This document shows, piece by piece, positions 24,174 to 37,700 of a stretch of 64,000 nucleotides of DNA. Below the pieces are notes generated by a model. It was not told the DNA's origin, did not search any database, and saw only the letters and a list, made by a program, of their open reading frames with translations. The position numbers and the translations under genes were made by a program. This stretch comes from Thuidium tamariscinum (lineage: Eukaryota > Streptophyta > Bryopsida > Hypnales > Thuidiaceae). The DNA lies in NCBI GenBank assembly GCA_947034885.2, contig OX344749.2:1862501-1926500 (forward strand). The letters run 5' to 3'. How positions within the stretch are numbered: the first letter of the stretch is position 1; every line of letters starts with the position of its first letter.

Positions 24174-27046
24174 CAAATGCAAACCAAGGTAGGTCGCATC
24201 TTTTCAAAGGATAGTAGTATCTCCCAAAGAGCTGAAAATGCTTGTAGGCTACATGATTACAAAGCTTTTAAATTGAACAATTGTTTTGAATCTTATCTCT
24301 TCAAGTAGGGCTTAAATTTTTAGCTTATGTTTGTTGTTTCTACATGCATTATTGTTCTTTACAAAATAGGCTTGGAACAAAGCATTCTTGTCAAAGATGG
24401 CTTCTATTCACTTAGTCTACATGAAATTGTCAGGTATTGCTTGTGTTTTTATTTACTTAGTATAAGGTTTGGACTTCATGAGGTATTTTTCAATAACTTA
24501 TCTTTGAAAGACAAATGGAATTTGCATATAATCCAAGTTGTTTAATATTTTTTAGAGTTTTGTAGATTTAGATATGAATTTCTAGATGTCAAAGTGCTAA
24601 GGGATTAAGATTGAGCTTTGTAATCGTAAACCCTAAAATCCTCCATCAAATTTTGTAATTGTAAGCAATGCAAAAAAATTGATCTAATATAATATATAAT
24701 ATATTCATTGCAATTGGAGATTACAATTAATGTATGCCCCTCCTTTAAAGAACATCATTAGACAATTACAAAATCATAATAGGGTGCAACACAGGCAATA
24801 GACAAAAAACAATACCCTTCATTAAATACCTAGTATTTTTCACCTCTATCCTTTTTTTTCCCCAAAGATTGCACCTCTCACAAGGTGTAGATTGTTTAAC
24901 ATAACATTTTAACCATTGGAATTGGCATTTTTCAATTCCATAAATAAATGGTTTACAACTTAGTATTTTGAATAATTTTCTAATTTTTTCTGCTTACTAT
25001 ATATATATATATTGTGCAATTCCAAATGATTTGAAATTTTTTAAGTATATAACCAATTTGCCTAGAAGAAGAAATCCAAAGGTTAACCACCAATTTGAAA
25101 TTTTTTTCCCTACAAATGTAACCTTGTAAAGTATAGCTATCCAATTTTTTGTAGGGCTACAAAAAAATGAATTTTTTCAATTCAAAAGCTAATATCTTGC
25201 AATCTGCATGGTGGAAAATTTTGAAATTTTCTCTACATTTTTTAAAACTACTACACTACAAAGTCCTATAGTTACATGTGTCAAAAAATGTATTTAAAAA
25301 TATTGATATTTATATTAGAAATGGTAGTTTTGAAGCATTGTTAAGTAGAGAGGTCTTGCTTTAAAAAACATAGGGCTTCCAGCTACAAGTAGATTTGACT
25401 TGGAATAAGAAGGATCTTGTGTTCAAATAAACTCATATGTATAGTTATAAAGTCTCCATATAGTGCCATACAGTGCAAATAAAATCTCACATGTCTAGAT
25501 ATAAAGATAGTGGAAGATGTATATAGAAATCCAAACAGGTTAGTTAATTAGTCTTGAGTAGGGTTTTTTCTTTCATTTTTGAAGAAGTGCCATAGTGGTG
25601 ATATAGAATGTCATAGTGGTGCTCCAAATTGCAACATTCATCTATTTATTGGATGAATAGTTTGGTTTTCTTCCACAATTAGGCAATTTCATCTAATATT
25701 TTTTTAAATTTCAAAATTGTTTGACAATTTCATCCAATTTTTTAGGCATTTTTTATAACCTTTTTTAGCCAGAATTTTTTTCCTTGTGCAATCTAGCACC
25801 AAAAAGAAAAAACAAACACTACAGTAGTACAGTAGTCTTCAGTGAATAGTTTATGATTTGGAATCTTTGATCTGTACTTTTCTTTAGAATTGGTTTAGTA
25901 AGCTACTTATGGAAAGAATAATTGAAAACCGAGAAACTACTGTGAGTGAGTTTGCCAATGCAGGTTAGGTTACAAGTTTGGTCAAGATTGAAGTCGAGGT
26001 TTTGTTGTTCCTACGGAGTTCCGTTGACGGACCTTGGCTTACTGAAGTTAGGGTTTAGGAATTCAAGGTTGAGAACAAAGCACAGTCGGAAGGTAGCTCA
26101 AGAACTCGCAGAGATTGGTTTGTATATGAGAGAGTGAGGTTCAAGGTTTAGTTAGGTTAAGGAACTTGTAGCATGTATCGGACGTTGTTCATGAAGATCT
26201 GTTCGGCGATGTGTTTTTGTCTTTGTACTCTCTGTTCGGCCTGAAATGAATTTAGGAAACCTGTTTCTTTGGATTTGACAAATTATTTTAATTAATTACA
26301 TGTGGAGAGATATACACATAAAGTTAAAGGAATGAAAAATTCACTTCCGTTGAAATTGGAATTCGACATTGCTTAATTTTGCTATACTTTATTTTTATTT
26401 TCTATTCATTTCACTATCGGGCTCAATTGAATATCTTTGGTAGGTGAAGTTTTAAATCATGTACAGATAGTGAGTCCAGTCAAAATTTGGAGCATCTAGG
26501 TCAGCCATGTTGCAACCAGTTAGTACCCTATGCATTAGCAAGGACAATGTCAAGCAGAAGTGGTGAGGGACAATGTCATTCAAGAAGCCACATTACCAAG
26601 CATAATCTAACTGCTGATACGAATTTAGGAAACTTCAAGGAAGTGAACTTGTTGTTGCAACCCAATATTCTTCAAACTGAGCCTGTTGTTGCATCCCAAT
26701 GTTCTTGTCTCATTAGCTACAAATTGCTTGAGAGATTTTTCATATGGAATGAAATGATGTTCCGCATGCTTTCATCTGGGGACGGAGACTACTGAATTTT
26801 ATATACCCTCGTTGAAATATTGTCTATATCATGTATCTAAGAAAGAATGTGCAATTTTTAAGGAAATTGATGCAGATGTGAGCTGGAGCATACGAGGACT
26901 GGTGGAGGAAAGAGACATGGTGCTTGTTTTTGTTTTTGTTTTTGTTTTGCACCGTAGGAATATGCAATGCAGGCAAAGGAGACGGTCCCTCCATAATTTA
27001 ACCACTGCTAGTATACCATGACAGTACACCATTGTTGTGAGTCACA

Positions 27047-27085
27047 AAATTAGTGTGAGACTTTACACCAAATTCACACTAATTT
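27047..27085. repeat. Short inverted repeat
   Basis: Perfect 12-bp arms AAATTAGTGTGA and TCACACTAATTT are separated by about 15 bases. It could be part of a small MITE. No other feature is visible next to it. Confidence 0.6.
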
Positions 27086-28787
27086 CAGTACATGCATCTC
27101 AAAATTACATGATTGTGAGAATTTTCAAATATTTATAGCAAGATTATTTAGCAAGGCGATGCATTCTAGGACTACCCTAGCTGGCCTTGAAACAAAGCCC
27201 TTAATTTCACATGAGCTCAATGAAATTGTTGGTCCAAAACCAAAAGTAGAAAATTCATTATTATTGTAGCTCATGGAATTTGTCGCTTTCTTATTTTTCT
27301 TACACGGGGCAGTTTGCTTGTACAAGAATTGGAGATTGGTGTATATATCATTCCTTCAATTAGGAGATGTTGGTGACGTGGCTTGTTCCAGGTGAAGGAG
27401 CTCATGGATATCATCGGAGCACCAGAGAATACAACTCGCTCTCAGGTCTTGTCCGCAACCACTTTGATCGTGCAAGCACATGTATGATATGCTAATTAAC
27501 CATGGTAGAGTAGGGTTTTTGAACTTAGTGTATGTAAAAGAGTCAATCCGGTCCTTACATTATGGCATTGAGCGTCTAATGTAAAGAGCATCAAGTCGAG
27601 GCCCAAACACGATAACAAGGGGTCAGAAAATGTGTTTACTCGTGTTGAGTTGGAACTTGAATGTAGAATCGAAATTGCAGTACGTGTCATGAATTCCTCC
27701 CAAAGTCACGACCCTTCTCAATAATAAACCATATCATGGTCTCATAGTTCTCATAGTGCCTTGCGTCTTTACTCTGTCGGCAGTCCCACATTTGTAACTG
27801 GCAAGATCACTTTTGGATTAGGGTTTTGCACAGTGCCATTATGAGAATTTTAAATGTGTTTATTTGATTCTGTCTCAGTCGGTACGTGTGCATGCTTCAG
27901 CTATCACACTCGATGAGGCAAGCAAGGCTACATGAACAGGTGCCACCGGTTGCCCTATGACCTATAGACTTGTGCAGACTTGTATAGTGGCGTCACCTCC
28001 TCTTCTAGAGCTGTCAACATGCATTCCTTCCGTTCTCACCATTGTCTTGTACGATTCAAGCATTCTGGCAAATCTGTGAACTTCCTATATTGATGAGGGT
28101 CTTTGCAGTTGGGGATTTTTCAGAAATTAATGGCAATGAGAAACCATGTTCCTAAAACACCAGTGTGTTACACAATCTACCGGCTCACACTTGCAAAAAC
28201 CATGCCTCAGAAAACCATTTCTTTCCAGTAGGATACTCATTCGGTACAAGGTGGTCCTTCTAAATACCCCTCAGATTACCCAACCTCTTTTAAGGGGTTA
28301 AGGAATCATCCTTGGGGGAGAAAAAAAAATCTCTGCGAGAAACGCTCGTATGACTACGCCACTGGATTAATAACTGGATCCCTTGGACTCGGTGTGACAT
28401 CTTCAGCTTACTGTAGAATGACTCGCAAGGCAAGGGTTTGGGAGGTCCTCTTCGACCTCTAACGCGTTTCCTTCGGCGACTGGACTGGGGTTGCTTGTCG
28501 GTGTCCATTTTCACTCTCTTCTAGCCCCGCCTAACCAAGTGGGTGTTAGACCTTTCATCTGTGCTTCTTTGTTGCTTTTATTTTTATTGCAATCTGAGGT
28601 AGTGCCGCTGCGGGTTTTTGGATGCTTCCGTGGCGGACCCCTAGAAACCTTGAAACTGTGCTTCTTTGTGGATTCGTCTTTTCGACTTGGAGCGTGTATG
28701 TCAATTTGAAAGCTCATGCTTTCTTTGTGTCGGCATTGATCGTGTGCATGTCAGAGATTCCAACCTGAATAATTCTCACAGGCTGAG

Positions 28788-31700
28788 ATGGAGGAGTCTC
28801 GGGAACGATTACCTCTTCTTCATGTGTCACGATCTGAGGCGGATGAGGTGAGTGTACGGCATATTAACTCGCTCTCTCCTACTTCTATAATATTCGAGCA
28901 ATCGAAATAGGGATTTGTGTTGATCCTCTTTCAATGGTTTCTGAAAGTGTCTGTTCATTTGGCTTTTAACTATTCATACTCTCCTCTGTTTTGCTCGAAA
29001 ATGCCTCCTATTCAGATTACATCTTCGTACCCAATTTGAGATATCTAATGGTTGTGTGCTACTCTCCTACGTATTGCAGAAGTTGAGAAGTAGCCGTTCC
29101 TGGTGGAGCTCTCTGACATTCTCGTGGGTCAATCCACTCTTGCAAACAGGCGTTCAAAGACAGCTTGAGCAAGCAGACCTGCTGGTTGTACCCCCTGAAC
29201 TGGCACCTCAATTATGTTGTGGCCGACTATGGAGGTGCTGGGAGCAGGAATGCAGAAGCGCTAGAAATAACCCGTCACTTCTTTGGGCTGTTTTTCATGC
29301 CTACGGTCGAAAGTACATTTTCCTTGGACTTTTTAAGGTCCTCAATTCTTAGTCCGATTTTAAGAAACTTGTGGTTCTGATAACTTGAATATGTCGAGTA
29401 AATCTATTTGTAGTGACTCTCTTTGAATGGATGCCTTGACTTTACGATGCTCAATATCTCCTTCCTTATTTTGCTTTAACGTTGATTGAGTTGACACGCT
29501 TCAATTGTCACGCTGACCTGATTCTCACACACAAGAGCATCTGTTTTGCAGTTCATGAATGTCATACTGGCGTTCACGGGTCCCATACTTTTGAACCAGA
29601 TTCTTAAGTTCCTGCAATCAGGTAGAGCTTTTTGCTTTGTGACAGATATTGGTCTGCTTTCAGGTAAGTGATAGTAAGTGACGTAGTCATGTGGTACTAC
29701 AGGGCCTGAAGATGGATCGCAGTGGGGTTACGCGTGTGCAATTACTTTTGGAGTGTTGTCTGCCGTCAGGTATATGCATAGTAACATTGAGTTCTTCATT
29801 TAACCATCAATCCCAACGATCTTTGTTTGATGATCTTAATTTCTTTCTATTTCCAATCAACTTGATATTTTGCTGTAGGCTAGAAGAATTGTAGACGATT
29901 GTAATCGTCTGCAAAGGTGATATTTTGTTTGGTAGTTGTATCATTCTTAACCTGACCCTTGAGATATCGTCAAACATTTCGACCTGTTTATCTGAACAGA
30001 ACTGTACTGGACACGCAGTACGAGTATTGCATGTTTCAGCTGACCTTGCAGCTCGAATCAAGTCTCACCACCATGGTTTACTGCAAGGTAATTTCACTTT
30101 GGTAAGCTTTTCCTGAGAGAATATCGTTTACTTAATCAGAAATCTTTGATGTAAAGTCATCCGAATGGTATTTATGAGAACTTCTCTTGAATCGTTGTTG
30201 TGTTCAAGAACTCTTTTCTAGTGTACTAAATCTTACTTTATGATCTTTTTTCTTGCCTGCTAAGTCCTGTTGTTTCAGCTGGTGGGGATGTAAGTCTCTC
30301 GTACTGGCGTCCTGTTTCAAAAACTTTATAAGAAAGAGATATAGTTGTACGCATTATTTCTTATTCGGGTTACAAGTTCTTGTCTGCTAGAGTTGAAATA
30401 ACTTTTCGTAGCATTTAGGCCTCTTATTAAAGTACAACCTTACATAGGCGTGATCGCCTCAATTAATGAACGCTGAGTTCGTATTGCGTACTGCAAATAC
30501 GATTATGTGATTGCGGTGGATGCCGGGTGATGTGCAGTCTATGTGTTTGAGCTTAACCCAGCGTAGCTCCTTCTCTAGTGGAGAAATTCAGACACTCATG
30601 TCCGTTGACGCTAATCGGGTAATTGGACTTTGCGCTAGTGCCCACGACCTTTGGAGGTATTCATCGCCTCCTTTTTCCATTTTCAAATGCAGACTTTTCT
30701 TACGATCTATTATATTTTGTTTCATTGATTTTCACACAATTGTGCTCCCCCTCCGTCTCCTGCTTTAGTACATTCATTGTTACTTCCATGAACATCAATT
30801 TAAATGACTAAGTTGTGTGTGTTCTCCTATTTGTTTGTCATCAGTTTACCATTGCAGGTAATTGTGGCCCTAGGAATGCTCTACATGCAAGTTAAATTTG
30901 CTTTCCTGGCGGGCCTGGCAGTTGTCATCCTCCTCATTCCTGGTGAGAGATTGCCAAGCCGTGACACTGAATTGCTATTATGATAATGTGATGAGATTAC
31001 TTGAGTTCGTTCTCATCTGTGCTATTACAAGCCAATGCAGCTACACAAGTTATTACTGTGGCTACAAAAATTCCACTCACGAATTCTGTGGTGTTAGCCT
31101 CTGACCCATTTTCTCCTAGCACTTCTCATTCTTCAGAGCAGGTTAATATTTATTCGAATACTTGTGATTCCTTTCTGTCGCAATCTATGAGGCACACTGG
31201 TTTGTCACCTAAATCTAGTTGCCATCTGTTGACCCGCATGTTCTGCTCTTATCAGTCAACCGAATCCTCGCCTTGAAAATTGCTGCGGCAAGTCAAAATA
31301 TGATGAAGGAGAAAGATGAAAGGTATACTTGCTATCTCACAGTTTGATTGGACATATTAATTTACAGTTGTGATATTTTCCTTCTCATGGTACCTGTATC
31401 CATGGACTCTCGTCATAATCTTTCGTATCTGTACAGAGTGAGGATGATGGGTGAGCTTTTGACGTACATTCGTACCGTCAAGATGTATACGTGGGAGCGT
31501 GTTTTTGCTGGTCGAATCATGGAGACACGAACTCGTGAGCTGAAACAGTTATCTGTATGTCAAACCTTCCAATCTGCGGAAGTATTTGGTTTTAGATATG
31601 TTCCTTGACTCAACTTCCTGTGATTCTTCACAAGTCGAACACTTTTGTGTTTTCTGCTCTCTAGAGGTGAATACAGTTTTTACATTCTCTGTAATTCATG

Positions 31701-34700
31701 ACCTTAAAGCCTGGCTTGTGGATTGGCTTCAGATCAGAAAGTATCTGGACGCGTTTTGTGTCTACTTCTGGGAAGCAACGCCCGTGCTCTTTACCATCTT
31801 CACACTTGGTCTTTTTGTGGTCACGGGTCACAAGCTTGACGCAGCCACGGTACTTTGAGAACTTTAAAATGCTACGCATGGATCTCTTTTTAATTACTTT
31901 CTCCTTCTCGTGCGTCTAGAGTCTTCGTTTCTATTGTATTGCATAGTAGATTTGATCAGACATGCCCGTGAGCCTTTGCTGATTATTCCTGATTTAATCG
32001 TATTTCGTGAAATGACAGTGAAAGATAACGACCTTGATGTGACCATGAACAGGTGTTCACCAGCCTTGCTCTCTTTGATATTCTCACGGGACCACTCAAT
32101 AACTTTCCTTGGGTCATCAATAGTATCATCGAGGTAACACCTGTCTCTTTGCTACTTGTTTGACCGATTTCCTAGGAAGGTAGCTTTTGATGGAGAGCGG
32201 TCGTTAGCATAAAGAATAATTCTGGTGGTTGGGTGCTCATACCGTTTAATTGGACATCCAGTGACTGTTTTCGTCGATCGGCAGATTCAAGATTATTGTC
32301 CTCTGGAATTCTAAATTCAACTCAATGCAGGCACAAGTCTCCGTCCGCCGCCTTTGTCGGTACCTGTGTAGCCCACAAACTGATTCCAATTGGACGACTA
32401 AAGTTTTTGGAGGTACAGATGAGGAGGATTTCATTGGTTCCATCTCAGATGTGCCGAACGCAACCAAAATTTTTTATTGTAGTGATCATGGTCAGCGTCC
32501 ACATGTGAATGTCCGTGGAGAAGCAATTATGGTTAAAGATGCTGCTTTTACATGGTCTAACGAGAGGGATGCGTCCTTGACCCTCAACGATGTCTCATTA
32601 TCGGTACCAGAAGGCTCTTTGGTTGTCGTCGTGGGAAAGGTGCCCTATCATACAGCCCTTTCAGCCTTTCTCCCAGACTGAATTTGGCTGATAGATGTTT
32701 AGATGAGATATTGAGAGAAGACATGTCCTTAATCTATGACTGCTGTGCATCACGTTTACTTGGATGTTTTCTAGATTTGTTCGTTTGTTTGTATTTCAAA
32801 TCCTGGCATAGATTCAATTGTGTGAAAAGAAATCCTAGCGTTTCATTGAGTAGAGTTTTGAGCGATAATTCTGACGACCCCAGGTAGGAGCTGGTAAGTC
32901 GTCTTTATTGGCATCTTTTCTGGGAGAAATGCGATGCTTGAGGGGCGAAGTACGCGTCCCCGACTCTGCCGCTTACGTGGCCCAGGTTTGTCTCAAATGA
33001 TTTCTTTGAATGGATTTCTAATTGACCAGGAAATTTTCCTCCATGTTATTCGTCTGTTTGATAGCGATGACTCGTCGCTTGACAAACCATTGCTCAATCA
33101 ACAGTTTCCCAAGATTGTGTGGAGCGCTGTTTTTATTTTGACTGAGTTGCTGCTGCTTTTATCTTCGTTCTTGTCCAAAAATAAAAAGGCATGTACTCTT
33201 GTTTTCTTGTGACTCCCTGTACAGGATATATCGCTTAAATGTAAGTTATGGGTAATTAATTTGCAATTTCTGTGTATGCAAGAGATAATACTAATTATTA
33301 AGTGGGAAATGGCTGTAACTCAGACGCCGTGGATCCAGTCAACAACAGTTCGTGACAACATCCTGTTTGGATCTCCGTATGATGCTGAGAGGTTGTTGCG
33401 TGATTCGTCCTCATAATTCCCTCACACAGTTAGTTAGTTACTGTGGTGTTCATCGGTATTTAACCTCTGTTGAAAATGATATCTTGTGTCACTGGCGTAG
33501 AGAGTCATCAAGACATTTCATCAAAGTGGGTCTTATTTTTTTGATACATGTCGATTCCCTCAGATTTCTCCCCTACTTCGGATAGAGCAACATGCAGCTA
33601 AAGATTTCACTTGCCTTGTCCTGTAACGTACTTATAACGACCATCGACTTGCTCAGGTACGACGGTATTGTGAAGGCTTGCGCACTGGAAGAGGATATTC
33701 AGAATATGCAGGGTGGGGACATGTCTGAAATTGCTGATCAAGGCTCTAACCTCTCAGGTGGTCAGAAATCTCGGATCGCTCTTGCTCGGTACCATCCAAA
33801 CTATTATGGAAGGTTTGCGTAGTTTATGTTGTGACATGTGTACTTAGTTATTGATTATGACGCTCAATTTGTGTGGCAGAGCTTTATACCAGGATCGTGA
33901 TATTTATATCCTTGATGATCCCTTGAGCGCTGTAGACGCTCACGTGGGAAATTTTCTTCTACATAATACGATAGCTGATCTACGAAAGAGCGGGAAAACA
34001 TGTATTCTGTGCACCTATCATTCTGAGGTTGGTCATCTAGCACCCATAATGGTTCAATTCTGGCATCAAGGAGTTTCGGTTAACTCTGAATCTTAATTAG
34101 TTAGGAAATGGAGTGTTGGCTATAATTTTCTATTACCACCTGGCTGTTCAGCGGCTGCTCGACGTTTTTGCAGGCAATTTTGGTTGCGGATCTGGTGGTT
34201 GCACTGGAAAACGGACGTATAACGTATTGTGGAAAGCCCTCTGGTTTGCCGTCGTCATATGTAGATGATGGGTTGTCAAATACCGAGGGAACTATACAGA
34301 ATACTCAAAGTCCACGTCTGGAAAAAGCCGGTAGTTCTTCAATCAACACCATCGAGAGCGCCGCACCTAGAGAAGGTAATCTGGATTCCGCAGTGTCATT
34401 CTCAGCAACTTCGTCTTCACCTTTCTTGAGGTGTTTCTTTGATTTCAAGTTCCGCCGTAACCAAATTAGAGCATATCCGAAAGCGAAGTACTCAACCTAT
34501 TAATTCATATTTAATTTATCTAGTGGTTTTTAGTAGGCAGCTCAATCGGTGGCTCACAAAACGATCGGAATGCGTCGAGTTCTTTCCTATCATCTGCGGA
34601 TCCGACGCCTATCGACATGGAAAAAGCTGTGAAGGACGATTATGTGATCCTCGACAGCGTGTCGGCACTCAATGTGGATCTGGAAATGGATGAGAAGAGC

Positions 34701-37700
34701 GACAGAATTTGTGCCACTGAAACTGGAGAGATCTCTGTGTCTTGCGTGGTGGCACCAGTGCCACTGATTGAGGAGGAAGTTCGGAAAGTGGGCCGTGTTC
34801 AGGCATCCGTGTTCCGGTAGCTGGCTGCTGTTTGATGGAAGGATTGAATTTGTTGCTTTTGTATTTCTAAACAGACTTATCGCATGTCGTTAGTTATATC
34901 TATTGAAAGCTCTTTAACCACCAATACCAAGGTTTTTTTGGGTCTCGCAACAATTGCTTTTGGCCAATAAGCCTCAATTTTGTTTTGAGTTGACAGAAAA
35001 ATTTCAACAAGTCATGGTTTGATGGAACATATTGGAGCACGAGTTTACGCATTACCAAATTGGAAACTCAGTCCATTGTCGATTGTCTCTCTACACGGCT
35101 AGACTGAACATATGGTTGTTTTGTCATTGGTGTTGGAGTGCAGTGCTTATGGGGCTTTCACAGGTTGGTGGTTGATAGCCATCATATTGGTGAGTACTAC
35201 GCTTATGCAAGCGACTGAAAACGCTGGTGATCTATGGATCACTTATTGGGTCGATCATGTTGATGACGCTCTGCATTCAACGTCGTTCTATCTTGTAAGA
35301 CGCTTATTTGAATCACGTGCTTAATAGCAGAATGTATTCAAACTTAGACTCAATAATGAGTCTATGAGAAATAATATGGATCTTTGTTGATTTGCTAGAA
35401 GCCTGTGGCCCCTGTCTGAATAAAAAGTTAATTTTGATTTCTGGAAATTGTGTAGAAAGATGTCGAAGTGTATGGACTTTCAGTGAATTCCAGTAGTACA
35501 TCATATTGTCGCCCCTTTGACATCATCAATTATCCTACCCTTTTGCGGTTAATTTCACACCCTATTAGACATCTCCTCTTTTGATTCAGTGCATTGCCTG
35601 TGCCACATGAGGAACTGTATCTTTTCTTTTCATCCCTCTTTTATCTGGTCGTTCTAATTCTTTTGTAATCTGGAATTTTCAACAGCAAGTGATGCTGGCG
35701 TTGGGTGGAATTCATTCGATCTTCACTTTTGCTCGCGCATTTTCGTTTGCGTATGGGGGACTCCGAGCAGCTTATCAGATGCACGATGTCCTCTTGCAGA
35801 AAGTGATGTCGGCTCCCATTACTTTCTTTGACCGCAATCCCCGTGGTCGCATTCTAAACAGGTGAAAATACCCGAAATCCGCTTTAAACATGAAATTTAT
35901 GTGTGGAAGTCAGTGCGGAAGTTAGTACGTGAGATGATCGCTCATGATCATAAGAGCTGATGTTGTAGCGAACTGTCTAGAAAGGGATTTTACATGAAAC
36001 CGGATCTGGCATAAATCTTTGTCCAGATGATCTTTTGGAGAGTAAATTGGTAGCAATTCTAACGTCTGTCTGACAGTGGTGAAAGATTCGTGAGTTTTGA
36101 CTTGAGCCATCGTAGTGCAGGATATGTGTAAATTAGAATTCTAATTGATACCTACAATTTTGCAGGTTTTCGTCGGACCTGTATTCCGTAGATGACAGCC
36201 TACCGTTCATAGCGAACGTTATTCTTGCTCAGGTCTTTCATCTGATGGGGATCACCTGCGTCCTCTTTTATATCCAGGTAAAGTATTTCCATTCTATGGA
36301 ACTTCCTCTTCATTGATCATCATTAAATGTAATGGAACTGAAAGTTCGATATGTTTAGCTCTTACTGGGGCATATTTGGGAGTACCTTAGAATATGATTT
36401 TGACATGACAGTATTTTTGATACAGCGAGCACTTTTGGTGATGCTGCTGCTGCTTAGTTATTTCCTCGTAAAACTTCAGGTATATTTTCCGTCTTCTTTG
36501 CACTTTCCCACTGTTTTATATTGAGGTAACAGCTTTGGAAATATTTCATCTTGGAGTGTCCATGACAATCATAAACCTTCTTGACTCTCTTTGAATGCAA
36601 ATCATTTTAATTGTTGTGTTCTGAACTCGGCATGGTTCTACCAAGAATCAAGACTTGCGAACCCTAGTAGGTGAAAGGTTTCTTCGGTATTTATGGTCGA
36701 GTTCAATTTTAGCGTTTCTGCTCCGGTTGTTGCGACTCAATGCTTCAGTAATGATGAATCTATGGTCTGACGAATCCACGGTCCCTGGATGAATATACGA
36801 GCCCAAGTTTCTGATTCTTAATCACGTCGTTGCAGAGATACTATCGCGAAACCTCTCGTGAGCTGCGTAGGCTGCAGAGCATCTTTCGCTCTCCAGTGTA
36901 TACTTCCTTCACAGAAATGCTTGAAGGCTGTGTGACGATCCGTGCATTTGGAGCTCAGGTATGTGGACTCATGATGTCATTTCCGACCAAGTAAAGTCCT
37001 TGAGGTTTGGTAGCTGAAATTAGAGCCTGGATTGGAAATACTTTAAAGGCTTGTGAAACTGAAATTAAGGAAGACATACTTAGTGTCTGAGTTGAATTTT
37101 CTCTTAAGAGCACTCTTGCAACTGGTCCACAGGTCAGCAGTGAAGAATGTGCTTTTCTTTGGTGGGAAATTGCTTTCGCTTGCTCGATTGGCCATTCTAA
37201 ATTGCTCAACCTTTCTTCAAATTTTAATGCTGACAAATTTGAAGCTATAAACAGACTGCATTTGCGACCAGAAATTGGAAGAATGTAGCAGACCGGCAAC
37301 AGGCATCATATACAGAAAGGGCTGCAGGCTTGTGGCTAGCATTTCGTCTTGAGGTTTATCAGTAACTTGTTCACTTTGTCTTCGTTGTTAACTGCCTTCT
37401 ATTTTAAAATACCAGGAGAGCAGAGAGAAGACAACTCTTCTAGGGCTAAGGAAGGAACAAATGATATTTCTTCCTAAAGTCACCTGCAGGCATTTGAATT
37501 GCGCTTGTTGTGATTTAGGAGTTGACTTAGTCACAAAACCCGTAGAGGTTTAGGGGCATTCGACAGGTGATAGATGTAATATCTTGGAGCATCCACTGTT
37601 GTTGTGCTCGATTTAACAAATTGTTCCTGATTCTGTATGCAGATGCTAGCATCAGTACTTGTTGGCTTCATAAGCATCATGGCTGTTACCAACCACATTC

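Larger units (their letters stand above)
17531..28200. other. Large repeat-rich intergenic region
   Basis: AT-rich DNA up to about 25.8 kb that contains the mobile elements and palindromes listed separately, with no recognisable gene. From about 25.9 kb the sequence becomes less AT-rich and more complex. Open frames of up to 102 codons there (26487-26795) show no motif I know and no splice-compatible neighbours that extend them. That part could be degraded gene sequence, a non-coding transcript or distal promoter DNA of the ABC transporter gene. A (TTTTTG)n microsatellite lies near 26926-26950. Confidence 0.6.

Noticed and set aside
26487-26795. 102-codon plus-strand frame upstream of the ABC transporter gene
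   Set aside because: No known motif, no flanking frames that splice to it, and ordinary composition. It was not strong enough to call a gene.
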